Assembly (NCBI GenBank): GCA_043764895.1
Contig: JAYUJY010000065.1
Coordinates: 1 to 35,895, forward strand
From: JAAFJU01 sp043764895
Lineage (GTDB): Bacteria; Cyanobacteriota; Cyanobacteriia; Leptolyngbyales; Leptolyngbyaceae
Direction: 5' to 3'
DNA length: 35,895 bases
Below the pieces are notes generated by a model, which worked only from the letters and a program-made list of their open reading frames with translations, did not search any database and was not told the origin of the DNA. Shown here piece by piece: positions 1-7,668 of the stretch; the first letter of the stretch is position 1; each line of letters opens with the position of its first letter. The position numbers were made by a program, and so were the translations under genes.

Positions 1-1
1 G

Positions 2-133
2 ATCGCGCTTCAAGAGCAAGAAGAGGGAGTTCTGCGATCGGGCTATGACCTTAGGCATTTAGAAGTATGGAAAAAAGTTAAGGAGGCTACCGATCGCCCA
101 TCACCCATTGCAGAGGACGATCGTTTATCATAG
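2..133 (+). CDS. 3' end of an unidentified gene (partial at left edge)
   Basis: One plus-strand frame is open from the window edge to a TAG at 131-133 and gives 43 residues, including the stretch GYDLRHLEVWKKVKEATDR, which looks like real protein. I do not recognise the family. The last dozen codons lie inside a small repeat (91-155) that also occurs at 552 and 2093, so the native C-terminus may have been replaced by repeat sequence. It converges on the minus-strand toxin remnant at 139-240. It could equally be a chance open frame. Confidence 0.3.
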   Translation: MALQEQEEGVLRSGYDLRHLEVWKKVKEATDRPSPIAEDDRLS

Positions 134-155
134 GAATATCCCACGATCGAAGCAA
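91..155 (+). repeat. Dispersed intergenic repeat, copy A
   Basis: The segment contains GCAGAGGACGATCG followed by TTTATCATAGGAA and ends in a CGATCGA word. The same series occurs at 584-643 and, more divergently, at 2150-2188. It is built around HIP1-like CGATCG words. It covers the stop codon of the partial plus-strand frame and the tail of the minus-strand DUF6516 remnant. Confidence 0.6.
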
Positions 156-240
156 TTTCTTGAAGAATTTCAGCCAATCCAGGCGCAGCGGAAGCAATCA
201 CATTGGTTTCGCTTCCGTCATGTTTGTGATGGGGAAACAT
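139..240 (-). pseudogene. C-terminal remnant of a DUF6516-type protein
   Basis: Reading the minus strand from 240 gives MFPHHKHDGSETNV, followed by about 20 residues with the pattern PGLAEILQEIASIVG. This is the typical C-terminal end of the DUF6516 family, small proteins usually encoded directly after an antitoxin-like gene. Everything N-terminal of FPHHKHDG (roughly the first 70-80 residues) is missing. The remnant overlaps the end of the upstream gene out of frame, so a deletion has fused the upstream gene to this tail. Beyond about 139 the frame runs on through repeat sequence to a stop near 43. It is almost certainly non-functional. The family assignment rests on memory of the HHKH-type signature, not on a search. 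Confidence 0.55.
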
Positions 241-505
241 CTTCCAACAAACCTTGCAGCATCCGAGATTCGCCAATCCATTCTCCAAATTCTAGCGTCT
301 CATCGAGTTCATCATTTTCATAGCGTTCAATGAACTCCCGCGTACTCATCAGATATTTGCGTTCAAATTCACGAAGACGTTGCTGTGTTTTCTGAATGCC
401 ATCTTCACTCGATCGCACAAACGAATCGATCGCATTTTGAACGATCGGTTGAATAGACACTGATTGTCTAGAGATAAGTCTTAATTCTGTCATTCGCTTT
501 GCCAT
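218..505 (-). CDS. Antitoxin-like partner of the DUF6516 remnant
   Basis: A helical, charged protein of about 95 residues with the core FERKYLMSTREFIERY and a following acidic stretch ending in EFGEWIGESRM. This is the pattern of the short upstream partner that accompanies DUF6516 genes in cyanobacteria. The ATG at 505 was preferred; a GTG at 526 and an ATG at 493 are alternatives, and none has a clear ribosome-binding site. The final residues VSPSQT are read from what was DUF6516 sequence in another frame, so the native C-terminus is lost. If it is still made, it is an orphan antitoxin. The role is inferred from the pairing, not from a known activity. Confidence 0.5.
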   Translation of the reverse strand: MAKRMTELRLISRQSVSIQPIVQNAIDSFVRSSEDGIQKTQQRLREFERKYLMSTREFIERYENDELDETLEFGEWIGESRMLQGLLEDVSPSQT

Positions 506-551
506 TACTAGATATAGGCTATTCACATAATACCGTCAAAAAGAGGATCAA

Positions 552-640
552 GCGATCGCCCCACCGTCAAACTCTAGAGAAACGATCGCCCATGACCCAC
601 GGCAGAGGACGATCGTTTATCATAGGAACATCCGCGATCG
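552..640 (+). repeat. Dispersed intergenic repeat, copy B
   Basis: This is the fullest copy of the repeat in the window. It starts GCGATCGCCCCACCGTCAAA, continues through CTCTAGAGAAACGATCGCC, then CCCACGGCAGAGGACGATCG, and ends TATCATAGGAACATCCGCGA. The first half matches 2093-2128 and the second half matches 91-155. It lies between the antitoxin-like gene and the DUF6883 gene. Confidence 0.6.
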
Positions 641-709
641 AGCTTGAGGAAATGAGCGGAGTAATTTGCTAAACTGAGAAAATCGTCGATCGGTTTCCAG
701 CCTAAGTCT

Positions 710-1045
710 ATGAAACTCCCAAACGGAGCACGCGCACAACTAGGTCAAAAGCTTGAATTATATTCTCTCAATATGGAGCATTCAAGAGGCAGAGACAAAG
801 CCATTCTTTTCAACAAGAGGCTAGGAATCACACTAGATAGTAGGGAGATCTTAGAGAAGGCTCTGCTCCAAGCAGCGATCGAAGACGACGCAATCCTACG
901 GCAGGTAAACGATTATGGCTCGCACTATAACGTCAAATTCCTGATGAAAACGGAGATGGGAAGTTCTATTGTTCTAAGTGGCTGGATCATCCGCCCAAAC
1001 GAAGATTTCCCAAGACTCACAACTGCTTATCCTGTCAACAAATAA
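710..1045 (+). CDS. DUF6883 family protein
   Basis: A 111-residue protein beginning KLPNGARAQLGQKLELYSLN and continuing with a GRDKAILFNKRLGI segment, the hallmark of DUF6883 (KLPN...A....K...Y.LN..H..G..KA..F...LG). Members are short soluble proteins found alone or as C-terminal modules of larger toxins. Here it is followed after 9 bases by a DUF4926 gene, a very common pairing that suggests a two-gene toxin-antitoxin or toxin-immunity unit. Which partner is the toxin is not established; by analogy DUF6883 is the better candidate. The length is normal and no damage is visible. Confidence 0.75.
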   Translation: MKLPNGARAQLGQKLELYSLNMEHSRGRDKAILFNKRLGITLDSREILEKALLQAAIEDDAILRQVNDYGSHYNVKFLMKTEMGSSIVLSGWIIRPNEDFPRLTTAYPVNK

Positions 1046-1054
1046 GGTTAAAAA

Positions 1055-1294
1055 ATGCACTTTAATGAATATGATGTTGTTGCTCTAACAGAAGAAACTC
1101 CTGGAATTCATCAAGATACCAATCAACCGATCGTCCTTCAGCGTGGGGCAGTAGGTACGATTTTGATGGATTTTGAGGGTAGCGCCTACTTAATTGATTT
1201 TGTCGATTCTCAGGGTGTGACCTATGCGATGGAGACCATTCCAGGAGCAAAGCTGATGCAACTGGTCCATGAACCAATGTTGGTTTCTGTGTAA
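1055..1294 (+). CDS. DUF4926 family protein
   Basis: 79 residues with the family pattern YDVVALTEETPG, QRGAVGTIL and a final YLIDFVDSQGVTYAMET segment, predicting a small all-beta SH3-like fold. DUF4926 genes normally sit directly beside a small partner, here DUF6883 upstream with a 9-base gap. AAGG lies about 5 bases before the ATG as a weak ribosome-binding site. It is probably the antitoxin or immunity partner of the pair, by context only. It is full length for the family. Confidence 0.75.
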   Translation: MHFNEYDVVALTEETPGIHQDTNQPIVLQRGAVGTILMDFEGSAYLIDFVDSQGVTYAMETIPGAKLMQLVHEPMLVSV

Positions 1295-1437
1295 GCCATG
1301 TTATGACAATTCACAATTTATGAGTCAAACATCAGACGATCGATCGGAAGCTGAAATGCGATCGTGTTATTGATGCTAATTTATAAGCTTTAGTACCAAA
1401 ATCGTGTCGTTAGTAGCTACAAAATACTTCTTAAGTC

Positions 1438-2085
1438 ATGAAAACCAATCTATACAGTGGAAAACTTAAGAAATGGAAAGACGATCGTGGGTTTGGATTC
1501 ATTCAGCCACGTGATGGCAGTCAAGAAGTTTATTTACATATTTCTGAATTAAAAGATTCAACGCGTCGTCCGCAAGAAAATGACACAATCTACTACTATA
1601 CGATTGTTGAATCAAATGGAAAAATTCGCGCGTGCAATGCATTTATTTCAGGCGCACGTATCAAGTCAACTTCGTCCTCAAGCTCTTTATCTAATAATGT
1701 GGCATCTGATCGTTCACCCAATACAAGTTTCCCAATCGCTAAGATGATTTTGCCCCTTCTGCTACCTGGATTTGGAACTGCACATTTTATCTTGATTACT
1801 AAAAACCCGCTTCCGCTTATTATTTACGTTGTAATGAGCTTATTAACCTACGCTTTGTACGCAGATGACAAATCCCGTGCAAAGCGCAAGCAATGGCGAA
1901 CGCCTGAACAAACACTCCATCTATTTGAACTTGCTGGGGGATGGATTGGTGGATTTTTAGCTCAACGAATTTTACGACATAAGAATCGAAAGTCAACTTA
2001 TCAGTTGGTATTTTGGACGATCGTCTTTATTCATCAGATAGCATGGGTTTACTGGTTTTTGTTGAGTAGATTGCCACTTAAATAA
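1438..2085 (+). CDS. Cold-shock domain / DUF1294 membrane protein
   Basis: 215 residues in two parts. Residues ~5-70 form a cold-shock domain with the RNP1-like motif DRGFGFIQP and the VYLHISEL RNP2-like segment, predicting single-strand nucleic acid binding. After a serine-rich linker (~75-95) come hydrophobic segments near 100-145 and 185-210 and the DUF1294 signature WRTPEQTLHLFELAGGW followed by GFLAQRILRHK. CSD-DUF1294 fusions are widespread in bacteria; they are inner-membrane proteins of unknown role, possibly tethering RNA to the membrane. It stands alone, with 143 bases upstream and repeat copy C downstream. No lesion is visible. Confidence 0.85.
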   Translation: MKTNLYSGKLKKWKDDRGFGFIQPRDGSQEVYLHISELKDSTRRPQENDTIYYYTIVESNGKIRACNAFISGARIKSTSSSSSLSNNVASDRSPNTSFPIAKMILPLLLPGFGTAHFILITKNPLPLIIYVVMSLLTYALYADDKSRAKRKQWRTPEQTLHLFELAGGWIGGFLAQRILRHKNRKSTYQLVFWTIVFIHQIAWVYWFLLSRLPLK

Positions 2086-2092
2086 CCGACCC

Positions 2093-2190
2093 GATCGCCA
2101 CACCGCCACACTCTAGAGAAACGATCGCCTTTGCTTGGGCTTGAACATCATCGATCGTTACCCGTGGCAGAGGACGATCGCGTACAATGT
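2093..2190 (+). repeat. Dispersed intergenic repeat, copy C
   Basis: It begins CGATCGCCACACCGCCACAC, then TCTAGAGAAACGATCGCC. It diverges over about 25 bases, then resumes with ACCCGTGGCAGAGGACGATCG. It shares both halves with copy B (552-640) and fills the gap between the DUF1294 gene and the aspartoacylase gene. Confidence 0.55.
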
Positions 2191-2231
2191 ATCTATCGAT
2201 TCCTATGTCCTCTGACACGGAGTAAAGCCCT

Positions 2232-3137
2232 ATGTCGGTCTTAGACATGTCAAATTTAATTCAGCGCGTTGCGATCGTGGGTGGAACCCATGGAAATGAA
2301 TGGACCGGGATTTATCTCGTTAAAAAGTTCCAAAAATCACCTCAATCCATTCAACGATCGAGTTTTGAAACGGTAACTTTACTTGCAAATCCAGCAGCGA
2401 TCGCCCGCAACCAACGCTACATCGATCGTGATTTAAACCGTTGTTTTGACCCACAGGATCTTAATAACGCAGCTTTAACGGGTTATGAAAATACTCAAGC
2501 TAAATCGATCGCAGCGGCATTGGGCCAGAATGATGCGTCTAAAGTTGATTTTATTATTGATTTACATAGCAGTACGGCCAACATGGGACTAACCTTACTT
2601 CCCGCCAACCAACATCCACTTAATTTACAGCTTATGGCTTATCTTTGCGCGCAAAATCCTGACATTCGCGTTTGCTGCGGGATTCAATGCAATCAAGATT
2701 CACCCATGCTCCGATCGATCGCACCCTTTGGATGCACCATTGAAGTGGGAGCGATCGCGCAGGGAGTCCTAGATGCCCATCGATTTCAACAAACCGAACA
2801 CATCGTTCATATCATTTTGGATTATCTAGATGCAGTCAATCACAATCAAGTGCAGACCATATTTTCTAGCCTAATGATTTATCAGTCGATCGAATCGATC
2901 GATTATCCTCGAACTCGAACTGGAGAACTAGACGCGATGATTCATCCTCACCGTCAAGGCAAAGACTACGAGCCACTCAAACCGGGCGATCCATTGTTCT
3001 TAACATTTTTTGGAGAAACCATTGTTTACCAAGGTCGATCGATCGTCTTTCCGATTTTCATCAATGAGGCGGCTTACTATGAAAAAGGGATTGCCATGAC
3101 ACTGACTGAAAAACAGCAGATTAAATTTGCAGATTAA
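2232..3137 (+). CDS. Aspartoacylase (zinc-dependent N-acyl-aspartate hydrolase)
   Basis: 301 residues of the succinylglutamate desuccinylase/aspartoacylase family, which hydrolyses N-acetyl-aspartate-type substrates in the cytosol. The zinc site is visible as GGTHGNEWTG (His and Glu ligands, residues ~17-26) and DLHSSTANMG (His ligand, ~109-118). RDLNRCF provides the substrate-binding arginines, and CTIEVGAIAQG carries the catalytic glutamate. The length is right for the family. GGAG lies nine bases before the ATG at 2232; a second ATG five codons later is possible. The physiological substrate in cyanobacteria is not known. It appears monocistronic. Confidence 0.9.
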   Translation: MSVLDMSNLIQRVAIVGGTHGNEWTGIYLVKKFQKSPQSIQRSSFETVTLLANPAAIARNQRYIDRDLNRCFDPQDLNNAALTGYENTQAKSIAAALGQNDASKVDFIIDLHSSTANMGLTLLPANQHPLNLQLMAYLCAQNPDIRVCCGIQCNQDSPMLRSIAPFGCTIEVGAIAQGVLDAHRFQQTEHIVHIILDYLDAVNHNQVQTIFSSLMIYQSIESIDYPRTRTGELDAMIHPHRQGKDYEPLKPGDPLFLTFFGETIVYQGRSIVFPIFINEAAYYEKGIAMTLTEKQQIKFAD

Positions 3138-3277
3138 ATTTAAAAGATCGTCTAGGGATTTTCATATTCTGATCGCAAGCTGCAACAAATTAGGGCACAA
3201 TATAACTTAAGTCTGGTGTTGCATTTCCCTACCCATTTATCCCTACACATTTATAGTTTTCCCTAGACGGTCAAGGT

Positions 3278-3490
3278 ATGAAACGATTTCCTTTCGCATT
3301 GGTTTTGTTAGTTGCAGTTGGATTTGTTAGCTTTGGTGACAAGGTGCTGCCTCGATCGATCGGCCAGTACAGTACCCAAGCACGAGGCACTATTGACAAC
3401 ATGATGGTGTCCGCCTTTCCGCAATGGAGTCCTAAAACGAATCAATATAAAAGAACTAATGAGGCCGTGCAGCAGATGGAAAAAAATTAG
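3278..3490 (+). CDS. Small exported or membrane-anchored hypothetical protein
   Basis: 70 residues beginning MKRFPFALVLLVAVGFVSFG, a short basic start followed by a hydrophobic stretch, so a signal peptide or single membrane anchor. The remaining ~45 residues are polar and unfamiliar. I do not recognise the family. It is separated by 140 bases from the aspartoacylase gene and by 188 bases from the PstS/DUF4912 gene, so it probably has its own promoter. Confidence is moderate because the gene is short, but the signal-like start and clean stop favour a real gene. Confidence 0.5.
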   Translation: MKRFPFALVLLVAVGFVSFGDKVLPRSIGQYSTQARGTIDNMMVSAFPQWSPKTNQYKRTNEAVQQMEKN

Positions 3491-3506
3491 TGCCTGATCC
3501 TCATAA

Positions 3507-3525
3507 TTTGATCACCCTGATCAAA
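3507..3525. promoter_or_regulatory. Perfect 8-bp dyad, possible operator
   Basis: TTTGATCA-CCC-TGATCAAA, two perfect 8-base arms with a 3-base spacer. It lies 17 bases after the small exported ORF and about 150 bases before the PstS/DUF4912 gene. The geometry suits a dimeric regulator, but an arm of this size can also arise by chance. Confidence 0.25.
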
Positions 3526-3678
3526 AATCTCCATAGAATTAAAGTGCTTTCATAACGAACTTCGACAACTGCATCCCACTAAATTGCTATTTTTCCAGAG
3601 AAACGGTAAATTTACGAGGGTTTCCAGCTTCTCAGAGCATTCAGTGTCAGAACTTCCCGTTCGGAAGGAGCAAATTCT

Positions 3679-5844
3679 ATGAAAGATCTTATGCCGCATC
3701 AGCATTCTCTGGGGCAGCGTTCTCTAAGATGTCATTTCTGGATGACGATCGCCTTTACGCTGCCGATCGCAATGGTAAGTCAGCCCGTTGGGGCGCAAGA
3801 CAAAGCAAGATTCCCGATGCCCGATGCCGTTGCGCCTAACACCATTCTCAAAGTGGATGGCGATACCAGCATGAAGGGGATCAACGCAACGCTAAAAAGT
3901 CAGTTTGAATCGAAGTTTGCCGCTACTAAAGTGGAACTTGCTGAAAGTACTTCAACTGGGGCATTACAAGCCTTGAGAGAAGGAAAGATTCAAGTCGCGG
4001 CGATCGGTCGTCCCTTGACTGAGGCCGAGCTAGCCGATGGACTGGTTTCAGTGCCCATTGCCTTTAACAAAATCGGAATCTTTACTGGAAAAGATAATCC
4101 TTTCGCCCAAAGTTTGACTAACGACCAATTTGCCAAAATCTTCCGAGGTGAAATCACCGATTGGAAAGACGTCGGCGGAGAGGCAGGCCCAATAGTACTC
4201 GTCGATCGTCCAGACAGCAGCGATACGCGCGTTTCATTTTCGCGTTACCCCGTATTCAAAGCGGCTCCCTTTGCGGCAGGAACCACGGCCTCAAAGATCG
4301 ACAAAGATACCAATGAATCGGTGGTATTGAAGCTTGGTAAAACCGGGATTGGTTATGCATTGGCCGAACAGGTAACGGGCCGATCGGACTTGAAAATCGT
4401 TCCCCTGCACAAAGTATTGCCAGACAATCCGAAATACTCCTTTTCTCAGCCCTTAAGCTATGTCTACAAGGGACCAACGCCGACGCCAGAAGTGGCAGCG
4501 TTCCTAGGATTTGCGCAGGATGCGAGTAATGAAGGGGCGATCGAAACCGCCCGAAAAGTAACGGTCAGCGTCGAAGGTGGATTAGCAGCAGCCCCAGTTG
4601 CCGTCGCACCGTTGAACGCAAGCGCCTCTCCCATGACCTCTCCCGCTGAATCCACCAGTTCGATCGCACCCGCTAACGTTGCTGTCAACACACCGGCTGT
4701 CGATCCCGCACCAGTCGGTGGATTTGACTGGCGATGGTTGTTGCCGTTGCTCGGGATTCCATTGATTGGCGCGTGGCTACTCCGTCGTAAACCTGAGGAA
4801 GAACTAGGCGACGTAGGCGGCAGCGCAGGACTGGGCGCAGTCGTCCCGGCGGTAGGAGCAGCAGCGATCGGAACCGCTGGACTGGGCGCGCTTGGCCTGC
4901 TGGGCAAACCCAAAACCGACTTTATTGTCACAGCGCGTAATTGCCGCGATGCCTATGCCTACTGGGATCTCGACAGCGATGAAGCCAAACACATGGCCGA
5001 TCGAGGAGGCCGAAATCTCGCCCTGCGCACCTACGACGTCACCGATGACGATCTCAAGCGTCCCGATCGATCGCAGTATCAACAGACCGATTGCGATGAT
5101 CGAAGCCAAGATCACCACCTAAACGTTTTGCGCGACGATCGTTATTATGTAACGGACTTAGGCTACGTCACAGCCAAAAACGAATGGATTCGACTGGCAA
5201 CGTCAGATATGTATCATGTGCCATCCTGCGCTCTTGAATCCTCAGCTCTCGCAGGTGCATCCTCTGTTGGAACCCAGCCGATCGATCGGCCCGACGCCAT
5301 CCCTGAGGCAATAACGGTCAGACAAATTAGCAGGCAAACGGCTGATGTGAATCTGCCCAATACAGACACCGTTGCTCGGGTTGCAGTCGGCGGGGCGGGT
5401 TTGGCCAGCGGTGCAGTCTCGGCTGGATTGGTTCGCGATCGCATTGCCGACGAGACCACGAGCGAAATCACGACCCAACCTCCATTAAGCTACTCAGTCG
5501 ATCAAATCGCGTCAGAGCAAGTCGATCCAAAGGTGAGCCATATCATTATGGTTCCGAAGAACGACCGAGACGCCTACGTGTACTGGGAACTCAATCAGGC
5601 CGAACGCGATCGGGCCATTGAGAACGGCGGTCAGCAGTTTGTGCTGCGGGTCGGGGATGCTCACGGTCAGCCGCTTGATGGCAACACGCGCCATAGTTTT
5701 CGTCAGTATGACTTAGACGAACAAAGCTGCGATCGGCATGTTCATCTTCCCGTCACCAGCCGAGATTATTTTACAGAAGTAGGTTATCTCACTCGCGATC
5801 AGCGTTGGGTCTCTCTTGCGCGATCGACGCCCGTTCATGCCTAA
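3679..5844 (+). CDS. PstS-like binding domain fused to two DUF4912 domains
   Basis: 721 residues. A signal peptide (cleavage likely after VGA, ~39) is followed by a phosphate-type periplasmic binding domain (~50-305) with ESTSTGALQALREGKIQVAA and FAKIFRGEITDWKDVGG. A Pro/Ala/Ser linker leads to one membrane segment (WRWLLPLLGIPLIGAWLLRR, ~350-370), a Gly/Ala-rich stretch, a first DUF4912 domain (~413-515, with DAYAYWDL) and a second one (~620-721, with DAYVYWEL). GGAAGGAG precedes the start. I infer that the binding domain is outside and the DUF4912 pair inside, which would make this a one-piece ligand sensor or tether. PstS-like/DUF4912 proteins are known in cyanobacteria; their function is not. 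No ABC transporter genes accompany it. Confidence 0.85.
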   Translation: MKDLMPHQHSLGQRSLRCHFWMTIAFTLPIAMVSQPVGAQDKARFPMPDAVAPNTILKVDGDTSMKGINATLKSQFESKFAATKVELAESTSTGALQALREGKIQVAAIGRPLTEAELADGLVSVPIAFNKIGIFTGKDNPFAQSLTNDQFAKIFRGEITDWKDVGGEAGPIVLVDRPDSSDTRVSFSRYPVFKAAPFAAGTTASKIDKDTNESVVLKLGKTGIGYALAEQVTGRSDLKIVPLHKVLPDNPKYSFSQPLSYVYKGPTPTPEVAAFLGFAQDASNEGAIETARKVTVSVEGGLAAAPVAVAPLNASASPMTSPAESTSSIAPANVAVNTPAVDPAPVGGFDWRWLLPLLGIPLIGAWLLRRKPEEELGDVGGSAGLGAVVPAVGAAAIGTAGLGALGLLGKPKTDFIVTARNCRDAYAYWDLDSDEAKHMADRGGRNLALRTYDVTDDDLKRPDRSQYQQTDCDDRSQDHHLNVLRDDRYYVTDLGYVTAKNEWIRLATSDMYHVPSCALESSALAGASSVGTQPIDRPDAIPEAITVRQISRQTADVNLPNTDTVARVAVGGAGLASGAVSAGLVRDRIADETTSEITTQPPLSYSVDQIASEQVDPKVSHIIMVPKNDRDAYVYWELNQAERDRAIENGGQQFVLRVGDAHGQPLDGNTRHSFRQYDLDEQSCDRHVHLPVTSRDYFTEVGYLTRDQRWVSLARSTPVHA

Positions 5845-5854
5845 TACCGGGTCA

Positions 5855-5880
5855 TTTAAGTCATTCATTCAAGTTATTTA
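5855..5880 (+). repeat. Short imperfect tandem repeat between genes
   Basis: CATTTAAGTCATTCATTCAAG is a run of imperfect ~12-14-base units ending in TTAAG or TCAAG, just before the AGGAG of the DUF937 gene. The same kind of unit is repeated at 29986-30044. Confidence 0.4.
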
Positions 5881-5890
5881 GGAGATCATC

Positions 5891-6394
5891 ATGGGTTTGT
5901 TTTTTGAATTGCTCAATAGCATTAACGATCCGAAGCAATCGGGCAGCATCGATCAGCTCTCAGGCGTGATGGATGGGGTTAAATCCATGTCGCAAAAGCA
6001 TGATCTTGATCCCAAAACATTGCAGTCCGTCATGTCGGCCATGGGAGATCCGATGCGATCGGCCATCCAAGCCAAGACGATCGGCCAATCTAGCAATCCG
6101 ATGGAGTTACTAACGACCCTTCTCAGTGGCAACCCGGCGGCGATCAATTCGCTGTTCACCCCGGCGCTTCAGCAGCAGATGGTCCAAGTGGTGTCCCAAA
6201 AAACGGGCGTCAGCACCAGCATTCTCCAACTGGTCGTCCCCGCGTTGATTCCAGTTGTGATGAATCTGTTCAAAATGGGAGGCGGAAGCGGTTTGACGAC
6301 CAACAGTTTGTTTAGCAGCTTTCTGGGCGGCGATCGCGCGGATCTCGGTCAGGTATTTAAATATGCCGATCGCTTTTTAAATCCGGCAGCGTAA
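5891..6394 (+). CDS. DUF937 (YidB-like) protein
   Basis: 167 residues, mostly helical and rich in Ser, Gln and small residues. Features are MGLFFELLNSINDP at the start, QQQMVQVVSQKTGVS near 98-112 and a hydrophobic PALIPVVMNLFKMGGG. This matches the DUF937/YidB-like pattern, whose function is unknown. AGGAG lies seven bases before the ATG. It follows the PstS/DUF4912 gene by 46 bases on the same strand and may be co-transcribed with it. It is full length, with no signal peptide. Confidence 0.65.
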   Translation: MGLFFELLNSINDPKQSGSIDQLSGVMDGVKSMSQKHDLDPKTLQSVMSAMGDPMRSAIQAKTIGQSSNPMELLTTLLSGNPAAINSLFTPALQQQMVQVVSQKTGVSTSILQLVVPALIPVVMNLFKMGGGSGLTTNSLFSSFLGGDRADLGQVFKYADRFLNPAA

Positions 6395-6416
6395 ATAAGC
6401 CAGGTATTCAGAATCT

Positions 6417-6575
6417 CTTCGTTAGGTTTGGGGCACATTGAGCCATTCCCCTACAGATCTGGGTTCCAGAGACTGTAGGGGCATGGCCATGCCGTGCCCT
6501 AGACCCAACGAAAAATCCATCAATACCTCCGATCGTTTTGGAGAATCGTAGTACAGGGGTTACTTACGCCGCGTA
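6417..6575 (-). repeat. ~160-bp repeat with terminal-type inverted repeats, copy 1
   Basis: Read on the minus strand from 6575, it runs GCGGCGTAAGTAACCCCTGT, then a ~50-base variable part, then TTCGTTGGGTCTAGGGCAC, GCCATGCCCCTACAGTCTC, and finally GTGCCCCAAACCTAACGAA at 6417. The arms TTCGTTGGGTCTAGGGCAC and GTGCCCCAAACCTAACGAA are near-perfect inverted repeats ~100 bases apart, with smaller inverted repeats (CCCCTACA / TGTAGGGG) inside. A second copy starts at 35761. It is non-coding and MITE-like, and fills the gap after the DUF937 gene, next to the stop of lipA. Confidence 0.7.
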
Positions 6576-6578
6576 GTC

Positions 6579-7490
6579 CTAGCCATCCGCACCTTCCCCA
6601 GCATGGTAGGAACTCCGCACCAATGGACCCGATCGCACCTGCGAAAAGCCCATCGCTCGTGCCTTTGCACCCAACATGTCAAATTCCGCTGGGGTCCAGT
6701 ACCGTCTCACCGGAAGATGCTCTAAAGACGGGCGCAGATATTGGCCGAGGGTAATGCGATCGCATCCCACCTTGCGCAAATCCTTTAGAGTCGCAATCAG
6801 TTCGTCTTCAGTTTCACCATGGCCCAGCATAATGCCGGATTTGGTCAAAATCTGGGAATCGAGCTGCTTGACTTGGGCCAATACTTGCAGCGATCGATCG
6901 TACTTTGCGCCGCGTCTGACCACGCTCTGGAGCCGATCGACGGTTTCAATATTGTGGTTGTAGCAGACGGGTTGAGCAGCGACGACCGTTTGAATCCGCT
7001 GAGACTGAAGCGCGTTGGGATCCAGACCATCGTGTCGGCCACCCCAGAAATCCGGTGTTAGAACTTCGATTTGGGTCTCGGGGACCATACTGCGAATGGC
7101 GTTCATGGTTGCCGCAAACCAGCTCGCCCCAGCATCCGGCAGGTCATCCCGCGTCACCGACGTGAGCACCACATACTTCAACCCCAACAACATCACCGAC
7201 TCCGCCACCTTTTTCGGCTCATCCAGGTCCAACGGCATCGGCGCATGACCCTTATCCACCTGACAAAACCCACAGCTCCGCGTGCAAATCGGCCCCATCA
7301 GCAAAAACGTTGCAGTCTTTTGGCCATAGCACTCACCTCGGTTGGGACAGCGGCCTTCTTCGCAGATGGTGTGAATATTGCGCTGTTTGATAATTTTCTG
7401 GACGTCGGAAATCTCGCTGGCTTTCCCGATCGTGGGTCCCCGTAGCCAGTCTGGCATCTGTAAAAAATCGGGTTTAGGGGACATTGCCAT
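6579..7490 (-). CDS. lipA: Lipoyl synthase
   Basis: 303 residues. The enzyme inserts two sulfurs into octanoyl groups on lipoyl-dependent proteins such as pyruvate dehydrogenase E2 and glycine cleavage H, using radical SAM chemistry. Both clusters are present: the auxiliary cluster C-x4-C-x5-C (C43, C48, C54 in ICEEGRCPNRGEC) and the radical SAM cluster C69-x3-C73-x2-C76 (CTRSCGFC). The C-terminal RSSYHA motif supplies the serine ligand. NHNIET and GAKYDRSL are also conserved. The start may be the ATG at 7490 or the one two codons in (7484). The partner lipB is not in the window. Many cyanobacteria carry two lipA paralogues, so this may be one of them. Confidence 0.96.
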   Translation of the reverse strand: MAMSPKPDFLQMPDWLRGPTIGKASEISDVQKIIKQRNIHTICEEGRCPNRGECYGQKTATFLLMGPICTRSCGFCQVDKGHAPMPLDLDEPKKVAESVMLLGLKYVVLTSVTRDDLPDAGASWFAATMNAIRSMVPETQIEVLTPDFWGGRHDGLDPNALQSQRIQTVVAAQPVCYNHNIETVDRLQSVVRRGAKYDRSLQVLAQVKQLDSQILTKSGIMLGHGETEDELIATLKDLRKVGCDRITLGQYLRPSLEHLPVRRYWTPAEFDMLGAKARAMGFSQVRSGPLVRSSYHAGEGADG

Positions 7491-7594
7491 GGTTTTTTGG
7501 ACGGGTGAGGTTTTAACGAGAGAAGATTAGGGCACAATATTGGGGTGCAATGATTAAGGTGCGATCACTATAATACTCAAGTCAATGAGTGCAT

Positions 7595-7632
7595 TTAAGG
7601 TTCGCCGTGAGTTCTCTTATATTGAACCTTAA
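7595..7632. promoter_or_regulatory. Inverted repeat upstream of the response regulator
   Basis: TTAAGGTTC at 7595-7603 and GAACCTTAA at 7624-7632 are perfect 9-base arms, 20 bases apart, ending 36 bases before the GTG start of the response regulator gene. They could be an operator or a leader hairpin in the divergent lipA/regulator spacer. Confidence 0.3.
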
Positions 7633-7668
7633 TTACCGAGTGAAGTCATCCGCGAGAGGGATTTAGTT

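Noticed and set aside
4464..5118. Long minus-strand open frames (155 and 104 codons) inside the PstS/DUF4912 gene
   Set aside because: They are shadows of Ala/Gly/Pro-rich coding sequence on the plus strand, with no plausible start context.
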